DNA of 64,000 nucleotides. Source: Xanthostigma xanthostigma. Its lineage: Eukaryota; Arthropoda; Insecta; Raphidioptera; Raphidiidae. The position numbers and the translations under genes were made by a program. Under the pieces are notes generated by a model, which was not told the origin of the DNA, made no database searches, and worked only from the letters and a program-made list of their open reading frames with translations. Shown piece by piece: positions 24,775 through 35,797 of this stretch. The stretch is taken from the NCBI GenBank assembly GCA_963575645.1, contig OY754467.1:22341001-22405000 (forward strand), read 5' to 3'. Numbering within the stretch: the stretch's first letter is position 1; each line of letters starts with the position of its first letter.

Positions 24775-24960
24775 ATCAATCAATCAAATTTATTAACCAT
24801 AAACTAGATACAGCAGGTGTCGTCACAGTAATAAAATTATTATTAAAAATTATCAACAGAGTACAAGCAAAGTTCAGAAAGGTACTGTTTTAGTTTACTT
24901 TTGAATTTTATAAAAGGCAACATAGCGATATCATCGGGTAATTTGTTGAAATGTCGCAAA
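24775..24960 (-). pseudogene. LINE 3' fragment (C-terminus of reverse transcriptase ORF)
   Basis: On the minus strand the sequence encodes FNKLPDDIAMLPFIKFKSKL and then KQYLSELCLYSVDNF before a stop. This is the same C-terminal signature as the LINE at 35757-38641 (IFNKLPYYLKNLPLKKFKVK). The 3' end reads AATAAATTTGATTGATTGATTG, a short-repeat LINE tail. Only the last 50 or so codons survive. Confidence 0.75.
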
Positions 24961-24962
24961 GC

Positions 24963-25230
24963 CCCTAACACTAAAGCCCTATGGATCTCCGAATAAGCCA
25001 GCTCATGGATATTTGGAAAATTTAAACCCTGCTAAAAAGAAAAATACAATGGTTGGCAGACTGGAGTGGGCTGGACCGTGAAAAAGGGGTCACTTCCGGT
25101 CACCCAAAAAACGATTATACTATGCATTTCCGAATAGAATGTTGTTTACTTTATTTTGAAGTTTACGTTCTTAGCGTGCTTAAACTCAGTAGGTTGGCGG
25201 GTTCCATTACATCGTATATAGATTTTAAAC
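24963..25230. mobile_element. Deletion derivative of the 51.4-kb long-TIR element
   Basis: It shares CCCTATGGATCTC, then TACAATGGTTGGCAG and GGAGTGGGC with the left arm of 51416-53155. It then jumps to GAATAGAATGTTGTTTACTT and AGTAGGTTGGCGGGTTC from that element's right part. The tandem repeats and microsatellite are missing. Confidence 0.7.
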
Positions 25231-25431
25231 AACAGCAAAGTTTCAAAATTGAAAATCGGCTACAAAAATTAAAAAAAAAAATGTAATGCTTTGTTTGACG
25301 ACAAACGTTAGAATCCGTTTTACCCCACCATTTCCTAACGCTTTTCTAGTTGGCAAATGTATAGAAATGGATAAGTTCGGAAGCATCAAGAATCAATCCA
25401 CACCAGTTTGCAGTTACTTACTCCGGTACAT

Positions 25432-26479
25432 GACGTTTTGGTCCCGGCCGTTTTGGTACCAGCCGTTTTGGTCCCGGCCGTTTTGGTCCCAGCCGTTTTG
25501 GTCCCTGTTATTAGATTATGACAAATAAAATTTACGACCAATTTTTCAGACAATATATTGACAAAAATTAACGTTTCGATCTGGATTTGGATCTCCTTCG
25601 GAATTGAGCTAAAAAATAAAAAATATAAAAAATATTATTTAGTGATTACATTATATAATAAATGTATGCTGTGTATTTTTTCAATATGAAAATATTAATG
25701 AAAAAATAATAACTAATTACTGATTAATTTTTTAATTGAACGATTTTTGGTAAATAAAGTGACGTCACTCTAAATCCAATATGGCAGACTTCTAAAGATG
25801 GCGAACTAAGTTTTTTATGCTTTCCTACAATATGGGTATCAAATGAAAAGGCTTGCTGAGTATACGAATGCGAGTTAAACTAAAAAGTAAAAATTTTTTT
25901 TAAAAGCAATCATGTTTAAATGCGCTAAAAATAATAAAATAAACTTTACTATCAACTTATAACGACAATACAAAATTTAGGTATATGATATAAAAGCTTG
26001 TAGTGAGATTTACCTGTGTAGATAAACAAGTAAATTAAATAACTTGATCTGATTTTAATTTTTAAAATTTTCAAAGTGAGTAAATACGAGTATCTACTTA
26101 AATCGCGCGACAGGCTTTTATATTATATAAATTGTGTAATGTCGTTATAAGTTGATAGTAAAAGCTTTAAAGAAAACCTTTATTTTATTCTTTTTGGCGC
26201 ATTTAAATAAAACCTTGTTTTCAAAAAAGTTTTTTTATTTTTAATTTATTATACTTTATTTTTTAGCTCAATTCCGAAGAAGTTCCAAATCCGGATCAAA
26301 ACGTTAATTGTTTCAATTATATTATTTAATTTTTTGTCAATATATCAACTGAAAAATTGGTCGGTAATTTTATTTGTCATAATCTAATAATAGGGACCAA
26401 AACGGCCGGGACCAAAACGGCCGGTACCAAAACGGCCGAAACCAAAACGGCGGGACCAAAACGGCCGTACCAAAAAGTC
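25432..26479. mobile_element. Palindromic element capped by GGCCGTTTTGGTCCC tandem repeats
   Basis: The left end has about 4.5 head-to-tail copies of a 15-bp unit (GGCCGTTTTGGTCCC with variants). The right end has about five copies of the complement. Inside come inverted arms: TTAGATTATGACAAATAAAA, TTTTTCAGACAATATATTGA and GGATTTGGATCTCC, then a second inverted pair around CTATCAACTTATAACGAC / GTCGTTATAAGTTGATAG. A 120-bp repeat unit interrupts the left arm only. No transposase; superfamily unknown. Confidence 0.82.
25760..25862 (+). repeat. Single copy of the 120-bp GACGTCACTCTAAATCC unit
   Basis: It matches the tandem units at 13929-14216: TGACGTCACTCTAAATCCAA, ATATGGCAGAC, CCTACAATATGGGTATCAAA and GGCTTGCTGAG. 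It lies between the outer and inner left arms of the palindromic element and has no partner in the right arm, so it was probably inserted or captured. Confidence 0.8.
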
Positions 26480-26599
26480 CTGCTTCGACTTACTGGTTAG
26501 TATCTATCAATCGTTGCTGCTTAGAGGTCATTTCCGTATTTGTATGCAAACGAGTTTCAGGGTAGCCGAGAAAGTATGAATAATTGAATAAATTAAGGG

Positions 26600-27700
26600 T
26601 TATGGCTTAATAGCCCGTTATGCACGTCATCCTAAAAGAATTTTTGTGTTCCCCTTGTCCTGAATCTAGTCCTCTAACAGTTTGGATCTTCTCATGAACT
26701 TCAGAAGATTGGTGACTAGATTGTCTTGAGGAATTACTCAGCTCTCATCAATGTATCCATAGATGGTTGTTCTCCTGTTGGCTAAAGCCTCGCATTCGAA
26801 CAGTAAATGGTTGGCTGTTTCGTCCTCCATTTCGCAATATCTAAACTGGGTCGTTTCCTGACGTATTCCCATTGTGTTTAGATGATTTCTCAGGGTTGCA
26901 TGACCGGTTAAGAGCCCAACCACTATCCTGAGTTTAGGTCTACTTATTTTGATCACGTCCTCTGTAAGCCTATTTGAAGGGCTCACAAGCATTCTTTTCC
27001 CATGTCCTGGATTCAAGCTCCAGTCAGTGGTTTGCTGATTACGGGTCCAGCTTTTGCACAGACTCCTTGTCGAGCAAGGCTATCCGCCATCTCATTGCCC
27101 CAGATTCCTTCATAATCCGGTACCCACATTAAACTTACTTTGTTCTTAGTTCCCAGGTCATTGAGTGAATGATCCCATACCAACTTTGAGCTAAGTTTGT
27201 GTGATTGCAGTGGTTTGATTGCAGCCTGCCTATCAGAGAGAATGTGAATGAGTTGGATTTGATAGCCCTTCTCAATATTCTCATGCGCACATACAGTAAT
27301 TGCCATTACTTCAGCTAGAAATACAGTGACATGAGTACCTAGGCTCAGATTAACATCTATCCTTGGTCTCTCCCCATATATTCCAGCTTCAACTCCGCTT
27401 GTTATCTTTGAGCCATCCGTGTACCAGATGAGCCCTTTTGATAATTGTAAATTTAACTTCTTCAGTTCCTCTCTATCTAAAATAATACTAGTGTAAGTTC
27501 TTTTGAAGCTATAGACTGGGTTCATATGGTCGGATATCATGTTTAGTATGTCTCCGCCTATGGTGCAGCGATGTGGGTATGGCCAGTTCTTGTGTCTCGC
27601 CACTGCCCTGTTCTTTGTAACCGGGACGCTTCCAGCCTCGCTGCTTCCATTACACATACGTGCAATTCAGAGGGGAATAATAACAAAGCTAATAACAGAA
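26600..27700 (-). pseudogene. LINE 3' fragment with RNase H (R1/I-type), minus strand
   Basis: 27657-27013 on the minus strand encodes an RNase H domain: LIWYTDGSKI (first Asp), VFLAEVMAI (Glu), HILSDRQAAI (Asp) and WVPDYEGIWGNEMADSLARQ. The usual GH of WVPGH is DY, so a conserved His is lost. A frameshift near 27015 moves to 27016-26738, giving LRIVVGLLTGHATLRNHL and FRYCEMEDETANHLLFECEA, the C-terminal CCHC region of RNase H-bearing LINEs. The reverse transcriptase is missing, so this is a 5'-truncated dead copy. R1, I or LOA assignment is not resolved. Confidence 0.85.
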
Positions 27701-27739
27701 GACACTCCTGGTAAACGAAACGTCAGTTTTTAATTTCTT

Positions 27740-28987
27740 AAAGTTTTGTAGCCACAAGTGTTGCCAAGTAGACAAAATATGTGAAATCATCACAATATGT
27801 ACGTACTCCATATTATATAATATAATATTATATACATTATATTATGTAGGTACATAGGTATATGACGTACTCTTAGTTTTTCCTTTCTTGTTTGAGCATT
27901 AAATTCTCTAACGTCAAAACATTATTATTATTTACATCGTTTGTGTCGGAGTTTATAATCTCTTTTACAATATTATCAATATAAATTATAGCTAGTTCTA
28001 ACTGTTCTAGAAATACAAGCAAAAAACTGATGTAACGCAGTTTTTAAACTCTTTTTTAAAAAGTTTTTTAACGTTTTTTTTTTGACAAATTCCAGTCATC
28101 GCACGAAGCTGCAACTTTGACAAATTGTGTGTCATAGGTAGGTACTTATTTTCCCCTCAAATTTGCACCCTTTTGCGATTTTGTGGAAACGTTTAGCGCA
28201 AATCATCTTTATTTAACTGGCCTAGTTACTCTCTAGATACATAGTCTAATTATTTTCATTTCAGACAATATTTGGTTTGTAATTTGAAAAAAAAAATGAA
28301 TTTTTCAAATGAAAAATTCTTATAATTAATCCTTTACTTAAAAAACCTTTAAAAGTTGATATTTTACGTTGTTTGGCAACACTGGTAAACGGTAGCAATT
28401 TTGCATTGGATACCTATATAAATGCAAATTAGTAATAAAATGTCATCACGACAAATCGGTTTATTCCTACATACAGAGATTGTATTATATGACAAGATGT
28501 AATTTTGACATTGAATACAAAACATGTAGGTTATTATTGTACACTAATACTGAGTACTGGCCGCAGATCAACAGATCAGACTGACATTGTATTGTAAGTT
28601 GTTGAACACAGCATCACTTCATCATATTTTGTTATTGCTCGATCGCCAATAAGAATTTTTAGACGCAATGGGGTCATTTTATTTTGTTGCAAATCGCTTT
28701 TCAATAGGAATATTTATGACATTTATTTAAATAGTAAAATTAAACGAGCTGTCAGCTGTGACTACCTATAGTACCTACACAGTAACTTCTATTAAGAGCT
28801 TATGACGTCACAGTAAAGTAGTTGTTGGAAATATACTGCGTAAAGAATCGAAAACCCCAAATTGTTAGTATTGAACTCGAAAAGTCTTCTCCGTAATACT
28901 AAAATATATTGTGGAACTTGTGCCGATTTCTCACCAATTCGACGATTAATAAGCTACGCGAGTGGGACGTATAGTTTTTATTAATAT
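27740..28987. other. No gene or repeat recognised
   Basis: AT-rich spacer including an AT-only self-complementary stretch near 27805-27845. Confidence 0.5.
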
Positions 28988-28988
28988 A

Positions 28989-29025
28989 CTAGTGGTTGCC
29001 CGCGATTTGGTCCACGTGGTCATAA
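28989..29025 (-). mobile_element. Helitron 3' terminus, minus orientation
   Basis: Read on the minus strand it ends CGCGGGCAACCACTAG followed by T, like the end at 8268-8271 and the CGCGGGCAACNNCTAGT ends I know from insect Helitrons. The hairpin has decayed. The 5' end of this copy was not found. Confidence 0.5.
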
Positions 29026-29231
29026 TGATATATTTGATCCAGTTAAATTCTTTTGTATATAACCTGCCCTGATCCTGTTCGAAGACCATCGAACATGTAT
29101 ATATTATGCTATGGAAGACGATAATTATGCAGATAGTGATTCAAATAATTGTTCCGATATAAAATTTATATTTTAGGTGAAACAGAATATAAGGATGCAA
29201 CGTGGATGATAGAATTAAAAATTTATGTTGA

Positions 29232-29341
29232 AATGAGAAAGAGTTTTTCTCTTACTTCTTGTGTATACAATATATATAATTATTATATATATTATACATA
29301 TGTTTACACGTATATATATCCATAAGAAGTAAGAAAAACCT
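29232..29341. repeat. Hairpin with AT-rich spacer
   Basis: GTTTTTCTCTTACTTCTTGTG faces CATAAGAAGTAAGAAAAAC across about 60 bp of TATATATA-type sequence. It could be a small foldback element; there is no further support. Confidence 0.55.
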
Positions 29342-29574
29342 TTTCAAATTTCAAGATGGATGAAGCAAGTGCGGCTAAATCACTTCTCACCTTTAAAAAG
29401 TTGAAATGTATGAAGAAGAATTACTTATTACAAATTTGGTTTCTTACGTCATTTCAGGAAGTCTAACCTTTTTCCCAAGTTTATAAAGTTAAAAATTAAT
29501 TCTAAAATTATTGGTGCAAACAAATATGAGGATTATATGAAGAGATAGGTATATATATATATATATTATGTTAA

Positions 29575-30530
29575 CCAAAGAAATTTATAGACGCATACAT
29601 GATAAATTGAATGATATTGACTTAAAACTAAAATTTATACCTTTTAATATTAGATAAGATCTCTTATATTGAGTTTTCAAATTTCTTAAATTTGCTATAG
29701 GTATATTCAAATGGATATTTTTGTAAAAAAAGGTTTAGCACCCTAAGCAGAAAAATGGAAAATTTGAAACGTGAACCTGATATAAATTTGAATATTAACA
29801 ACACACAAGTAATTTCTGATTCCGTATTTAAAAACAGATTATTGAATATCTTCAGTTTATTTTGATGAGTTTGAAACATCAATATTGGAAAAAAGTCTGA
29901 AATATGTTCCAGAGAAACAAGCAAACTTCAATGACTTCAAGACCTTAGCTATTGAGTCTCAAACATTCACATTGGTAAACAAATAGGTATAATTATACCC
30001 CACAAAATAACTTTGATTTAAACAATGACATCTCCCAAAAACTATAAAAAAAAAATAAATCTGTTCATCAGAGATGTCCGAATCAAGTTAATAGTGGGAT
30101 ATTGCATAAATTTCACAAAATCAAAGTCAGCAACGCAATATTTTCCAAGACTATCAAATTGAACAATGTTGTCATTATGGACATAAAGGACTACAATTCA
30201 AAAGTTGAAGATTTCCTTAACCATGACGATTTTGTCATTTTAAATAAAAATGCTTTGAATAATTTTGTTGCTAAAGTTAAATCAACAGTTAAATCTTGTT
30301 CAGATTTATTCGAACTTTTTGAGACCTCTCTAAGTAACATATCTGTTAAAAAAACACTCATTCCAAGATTTTATAGTCTGCCTAAGATCCATAAAAGTCT
30401 AGATAACTTCCCAATTAAACCAGTTGTTTTTTTTTTTTACTGATTCTCCGGTTTCCAAACTAGCTAGATTCTTAAATAACTCCATAAGAGTTCTGACTAA
30501 CTTCAGGCCCCTCTTTAGAAGTAAAGAGTA
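29575..30530 (+). pseudogene. Penelope-like retroelement fragment
   Basis: The longest open piece (30102-30443) reads VVIMDIKDYNSKVEDFLNH, then a helical linker, then LIPRFYSLPKIHKSLDNFPI and KPVV. This is the N-terminal palm region of Penelope-like reverse transcriptases (IMDKDDY and PKIHK...PIRPIV). Beyond a T-run at 30427-30438 another frame gives TDSPVSKLARFLNNSI, which continues the domain. Upstream frames hold a charged, coiled-coil-like leader (YVPEKQANFNDFKTLAIESQ). The catalytic YADD region and the GIY-YIG endonuclease are absent, so the copy is truncated and frameshifted. Confidence 0.75.
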
Positions 30531-32489
30531 ACTATTCTTTATTTTTTTAACGATTAAATAAATTTTACAAAAGCAAGCGAGTGAGCTTGAAATCTGGCAC
30601 CATGTACGATATGAAACCTTTCTAATTAACATTTTCATATTTTAAATGGCAAATACAACCTCGCAAATCAAACATATATTGTTGTGAAAACTACTCTACA
30701 CAGTACCTACATATTATGGATACCTAATAATACCTATGTTGATATTCAAAGATGCAGAGGAAAAATGTGCTTATTTTTGATTTGACATTACATAAATGTT
30801 GTTTATTTTTAAAGCACACGTAATGCAAAGATGTAATACTGTTCTTCAATAATTTCGGATCAGATTAAAGTTTTCGTACAAAACCTAAAAATTTACATAA
30901 TGTTATAAATATAATCAAATAATTCCCATTAACAATAGTAGAAGTAGACATTATATCAATCGGAAATTCAATGTTTAATTTTATTTAATGGAAAAGTCAG
31001 AGAATTAGCATTCTTATGTGATTTTATTTCATTCATATCTGCCTGTCTGTTGAATCAAAACTTGGAATCAATTTTAACTTGCTTTTATCGATTCGATTTT
31101 GTTGAAATTGTGTTAACGTTCGTCTGATGATAATATAATATTCTATCATATTGTGATTCCCCCTCTCTGATCATTTTAGGGGATCAGAGATAGAGAGAGA
31201 AGGTGCAAATTTTTATGGATACGCATTTTGCCGGGTTGACAGACAATTTCACAACTTGAAGGAAGAATTCTATTCTCCTCCCCGTTACGAAATTGTCAAT
31301 CAATCTCAGCAATATGGATATTGGCTATTTATAAAAAAAGTTTTAGCAATTAATACGAAATTAAAAAATTAGTGAAAGAAATCGAGTTAATATTTTTCTG
31401 GAAAGCAGTTGTTTATTCGCAATATGCGCTAATATCAACCGATAAAATATGCCAATTGACAGGCTAGCTGAAAATATAATATCTGATCGCCGTACGTTGG
31501 CAATTTTGTCCCCGTTACTCTTCACATAAAAAGTATCGTGTTTACGTTCGGTAAATAAAAATAAAGAACCGCTGATATTATGACGTATAAGGTAGGGAAC
31601 ATAATTTTTTACATAAATATTGAAAGGATTCACAGCTTGATATTTGAATGATATAATATATCTACTACACACTACCCGTCTTGACTATGTATTTTACAGA
31701 CCCGGCGTCATATTCAACACAAATTTATTATAGAAAAAATTGATACTTTACTAAAAAGTATAGTGACACTCTTCATCAAAAAATTCACCTATATTAGTGG
31801 AGAAAATTAAGATGAAAAACAGTCAAATAAAAAAAATGATCAAATTTTACTGCTGATCTCTTTGACTAAAAAGTTCCTATCTAGGTATATTGTTGACCTT
31901 TTGCACGAAAAACTATCCCTGTGGCCGGCCCGTTTAGATTTTTCTTCGTTTATCTTCTAAACCGCTAGACGGACCAAAAAATAGCACACGACAAATGTTG
32001 TAGAGCTGAATTTTTTTTACAGAGTGCATGTGCCAATTTTTTTTTTTTTAATGTTCATCACTGTCTTTTTGACCCTAAAATTCGCGCACCAATTAGTCGT
32101 CTCAGAAACCAAGGCAATGGCTAAAACCTAATGTCCATTTCAACAGCCTAATTTATTTTTTCTTAACGAATTTGAAATTGAAAATGTATATATTCATAAA
32201 TCAAAGAACGCTCTAAATCGTGCTTTTTGTCACATAAAAATGAAACCTTACACTAATGAATCACTTTAAATGCCTGTAAATCAGTCATTTTATAAGGGTA
32301 CCGTAAAAATATTTTGTTACATTTTCCTCTTTTCAGAACTTATGTTCCGAATCCAATTGTTTTAGTTTGGGATGGTATCATTATAGATTTTCATCCTATT
32401 GATGGCCGATCAAACTGGTAGATTTGTGTTTTTCTTAGGATTAGAAGCATTAGAGGTGTTGCTAACGGAAAGTCTTCAAATGGTTAAAT
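30531..32489. other. No gene recognised
   Basis: AT-rich spacer. A short hairpin (CTCTGATC...GGATCAGAG) lies at about 31165-31190. No other structure seen. Confidence 0.5.
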
Positions 32490-32714
32490 TGTAACATGAA
32501 AATCGCGAATGTGAATCAAGTATGCGTATTATTGAAACAGGTATACCACAACGCAGTGTGCTGGGCCCACTTCTCTTCATATTATATATTAGTGACATTT
32601 TCAGTAATATAAGTAATACTTCTATAACTTTATTTGCGGATGATGTGTCTGCAATAGGAATAAATTAATAGATAGCGGATGCCTATCCCTGAGCATTGTG
32701 CGGAATGGTTCCAA

Positions 32715-33454
32715 TTAGAAGTCATTTTAAATGTGGGAAACTCCGTAAAAAGCGCGCGAGATTCAAAAAGATTAAATATTCTATAATAATATAATGTTAT
32801 TTATAAACAGTGATATTTTGCTTCAAAACCTATTTTTTATTGAAACGTTCAAAAATTACAAAACTGAACATAAATATCTTGAAAAATCTTAAATCATTGA
32901 CAATTTGACATGCATCGTATATTATAACGTCACATAAACCTGCCAACATGGCCGATTGTTTAAATCTGTCTAGTTTTGAATGTGAAATTTAATATTTTTT
33001 TTCTTATGATAATATTACATTTTTAAATGATTATCATTTTTTTCCGTATTATGGTTGAATAAATAATCTATTAAAAATATTAAAAAAACACATGCATATG
33101 ACCTATTGGTAAATCGTGAAAAATTTGTTCATTCCACTGTCGATTTTGTAATACGCAGTGTTTTGAACTGAATTTTGTACACAACAAATAATGTTCAAAT
33201 ATTAATTTATATGAAAATAAAGTAGAAGCTACATATTAAAGTAGTATTAACGTATTTTTGAAAAAACGCCGGATATTTATGTTCAGTTTTGTAATTTTTG
33301 AAGCGTGTCAGTATAAAAATAGGTTTCGGAGCGCAATATTACTGTTTCCTGTAAGTTTTCTTTTTAGTCTCAATAAAATCATATTATAGAATATTTAATA
33401 TTTTTGAATCTTGCGCACTTTTACGGTGTATCCCACATTCAAAATGGCTTCTAA
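32715..33454. mobile_element. 740-bp inverted-repeat MITE inside the LINE
   Basis: Left arm TTAGAAGTCATTTTAAATG and CCGTAAAAAGCGCGCGAGAT; right arm, read inward, TTAGAAGCCATTTTGAATG and CCGTAAAAGTGCGCAAGAT. Arms continue past TTAAATATTCTATAATA, and an inner pair surrounds CAAAACTGAACATAAATAT. No clear target duplication. Confidence 0.78.
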
Positions 33455-33498
33455 ATAGGGACAGAAGGCGCTAGTGAATCCGCAATCTATTAAATATA

Positions 33499-33977
33499 CA
33501 GATTGTATCAAATCAAAACGGTCCATAGGACATTCTGTGTGTAAGACAGAGACGATATATAAAGATCTAAAGCAGTAAGTAAGAATGAGATAAATGATCG
33601 CGAATATAGTTACTGTAGTTACGTAAATAAATAATTACGTACACTGTAAATCTTTTTACCAATTTATCAATTAAAACAACTACAAATAAATTTATTATGT
33701 TGGCGGTTGAATTACCACCATAAAACCATTTAATTATTATTTGGATTTTTTCAGGAACAGTATAAATAGCCATTTTATCAATAATTTCACCAGTGAATAC
33801 TGACATTTGATAAAATTGTGTTTTTTACTGTAGAAAACAAAGACGATACTATCAGATTGTATAACCACAGTAACTATTAGCGATCATTTATCTCATTCTT
33901 ACTTACTGCTTTATATAATATCGTCTCTGTCTTACACACAGAATGTTCTATGGACTGTTTTGATTTGATACAATCTG
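33499..33977. mobile_element. 479-bp MITE with TA target duplication inside the LINE
   Basis: It starts CAGATTGTATCAAATCAAAA and ends with its complement, flanked by TA on both sides. The inverted arms are about 120 bp and include TCTGTGTGTAAGACAGAGAC and GTAAGTAAGAATGAGATAAA. The LINE protein frame resumes within a few bases of its right end. Confidence 0.85.
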
Positions 33978-34640
33978 TATATCTATGGTATAAACAAATT
34001 GATATAGTAATAAATAAGATCTCGTCTAGAACTTTTGTAATTTGGCAAGTGATGGACAAAGTTAGTCCGTGCAGTGCCCTGAAAATGTATTGTTTCTCGC
34101 ACATACAGTCAGTTATTACATATGGTTTGCTCTGCAGAGGTAATTTCAGCAGAATAAACGATGTTTTAATCAGCCAAAAGCGGGTTATAAAAACTATGTT
34201 TTTTAAGGATCGTAGACACAGTTGTAGAATACTGTTTAAAATTTTAAATATATTGACCTTAGGATCCTTATACATTATGAACCTCTTCCCATATAATAGA
34301 AATTATAAAGAAATTACTACTATTGACGATGGCCGCCGAAATGCCTACTTAAATATACCTAAATAGAGATTGCATTTATCTGCTAATAATCAGCATGTTG
34401 TTGCTACCAAATGCTATAATCATCTTCCCAACAGTACTAAAGAGACCAATATTTTTCAAGTATTTAAAACAAAAATTTGTTACTACTACTAAAAAATACA
34501 ATTTACTCACTTAATGAATTTCTATGTACTAATTTTAAAGATTTGAATTTTAATTATTAACTAATTGTATTTTATGTATTTTTACAATTCCATACAATAT
34601 TTTTGTCACGGATAATAAAGGATTATTATTATTATTATTA

Positions 34641-35461
34641 ATATTGACCAATTCTCTTTTAATGTACAGTTTAAAAGCTGACATAAAACAATGCCAATCC
34701 TGTGCAAAACAGAACTAGAAAACAAGTTGTACGTTTTGGTATTAAGACTATGAAAGAAAGTTATAAAATACATTTCAATATTATATTACAAAGTTCTTTA
34801 TCAACAGACATAAAACAATACAGCTAACTCAGTTTCTGTCTCTTTTAAGAACGACGGTGCTTATTTCTTGTAATAAAAGCAATTTACAAAATATAAAGCG
34901 CAATTTATTGGAAAAGTGAGATCAATATGCATACGATAAGAAGCAAAATCCTATGTCATCCAAAGAGCAAAACGAATAAAAATACATTTTTCTACACAAA
35001 TGTTTACAAATATTTCTAATTATTGAACTATTTCCAGTAGTAACTCTTTATGTGATTTTTCTCCTGGTCTCAACTAATTTATCGTGAATGGAACCATCAT
35101 ATATATTTTTTGAAAATTAGCGACTACATTTCAAATCAATTTTAAAACATTTTTTGAGAATTATTCGGATCTTTGTTTTACAAATATGTGGTATTTTTCA
35201 ATGTAATTTTAAACAGAGCGTAATGCCGCTACGGAAATAATGCTAACTATGGTTAACCAATCACAGTTGACCATATCTTGATCCCTCATCACATTGAAAG
35301 CTAAGTATATCAATGGTATATTCTATTTTGCTCTTTTATATGGCTAATAAAGTATGGTTCCAGTTCACAGCTTGCGTGTCTTTAATGACAGCTATCAGAT
35401 CGTTGTTCTATTATTGTGTATAGTTCTAATAGATTTGATATGAAAGTGTCAAAATAAAAAA
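34641..35461. other. Spacer, possibly including the LINE 5' region
   Basis: No gene recognised. The 5' end of the LINE that follows is not marked by any motif I can identify, so part of this stretch may be its leader. Confidence 0.4.
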
Positions 35462-35797
35462 ATGGTAATACGCGGGACTAATGAAGAGACTGATAATTTT
35501 GCAGGACTTGAGCGCAAAGCTTGGTTTTTCATCGGTAGAGTGAGAGATAATGTGACTACAGAAGAAATAAGCAACTATGTCATGAAAAAGATAGAATCCA
35601 CAAATGTTGAATGTGAAAAACTAAGAACTCGAACTGGTAACTGCTTCAAAATAGGAGTTAGCTTCGACCACAAAGAAACTTTAGAACAGGATACGTTCTG
35701 GCCAAGAGATGTAATAATCAAAAAGTTTCAGTTTTTTCGAGGAAACACAAACAGGAATGAGCGATCGAGGAGATGGACAGAGGAAAACTCTGACTGA
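35462..35797 (+). CDS. LINE ORF1, C-terminal part
   Basis: 111 residues including KAWFFIGRVRDNVTTEEISN, YVMKKIES, GNCFKIGVSF and FWPRDVIIKKFQFF. This RNA-binding-like C-terminal domain is found in ORF1 proteins of many insect LINEs (FVGRL...SFKIGV...WPNGV). The zinc-finger or PHD N-terminal part is not present, so the ATG at 35462 is probably internal to the original ORF. It overlaps ORF2 by 41 bases in another frame. In the full element the product would coat LINE RNA. Confidence 0.7.
   Translation: MVIRGTNEETDNFAGLERKAWFFIGRVRDNVTTEEISNYVMKKIESTNVECEKLRTRTGNCFKIGVSFDHKETLEQDTFWPRDVIIKKFQFFRGNTNRNERSRRWTEENSD

Larger units (their letters stand above)
32490..34640 (+). pseudogene. Old LINE copy split by two MITEs
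   Basis: 32540-32665 encodes GIPQRSVLGPLLFILYISDI and then LFADDVSAIG, the reverse-transcriptase motif around the FADD active site; the usual GIPQGS has become GIPQRS. CAEWFQL follows at about 32697. From 33980 the frame resumes with WYKQIDIVINKISSRTFVIW and ALKMYCFSHIQSVITYGLLC, then SQKRVIKTMFF and SCRILFKILNILTLGSLYI, the C-terminal half of CR1/Jockey-type LINE ORF2. A late piece YNHLPNSTKETNIFQVFKTK precedes a (TTA)n tail at about 34623-34640. Endonuclease and ORF1 are gone. The two gaps are filled by inverted-repeat MITEs. Confidence 0.85.
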
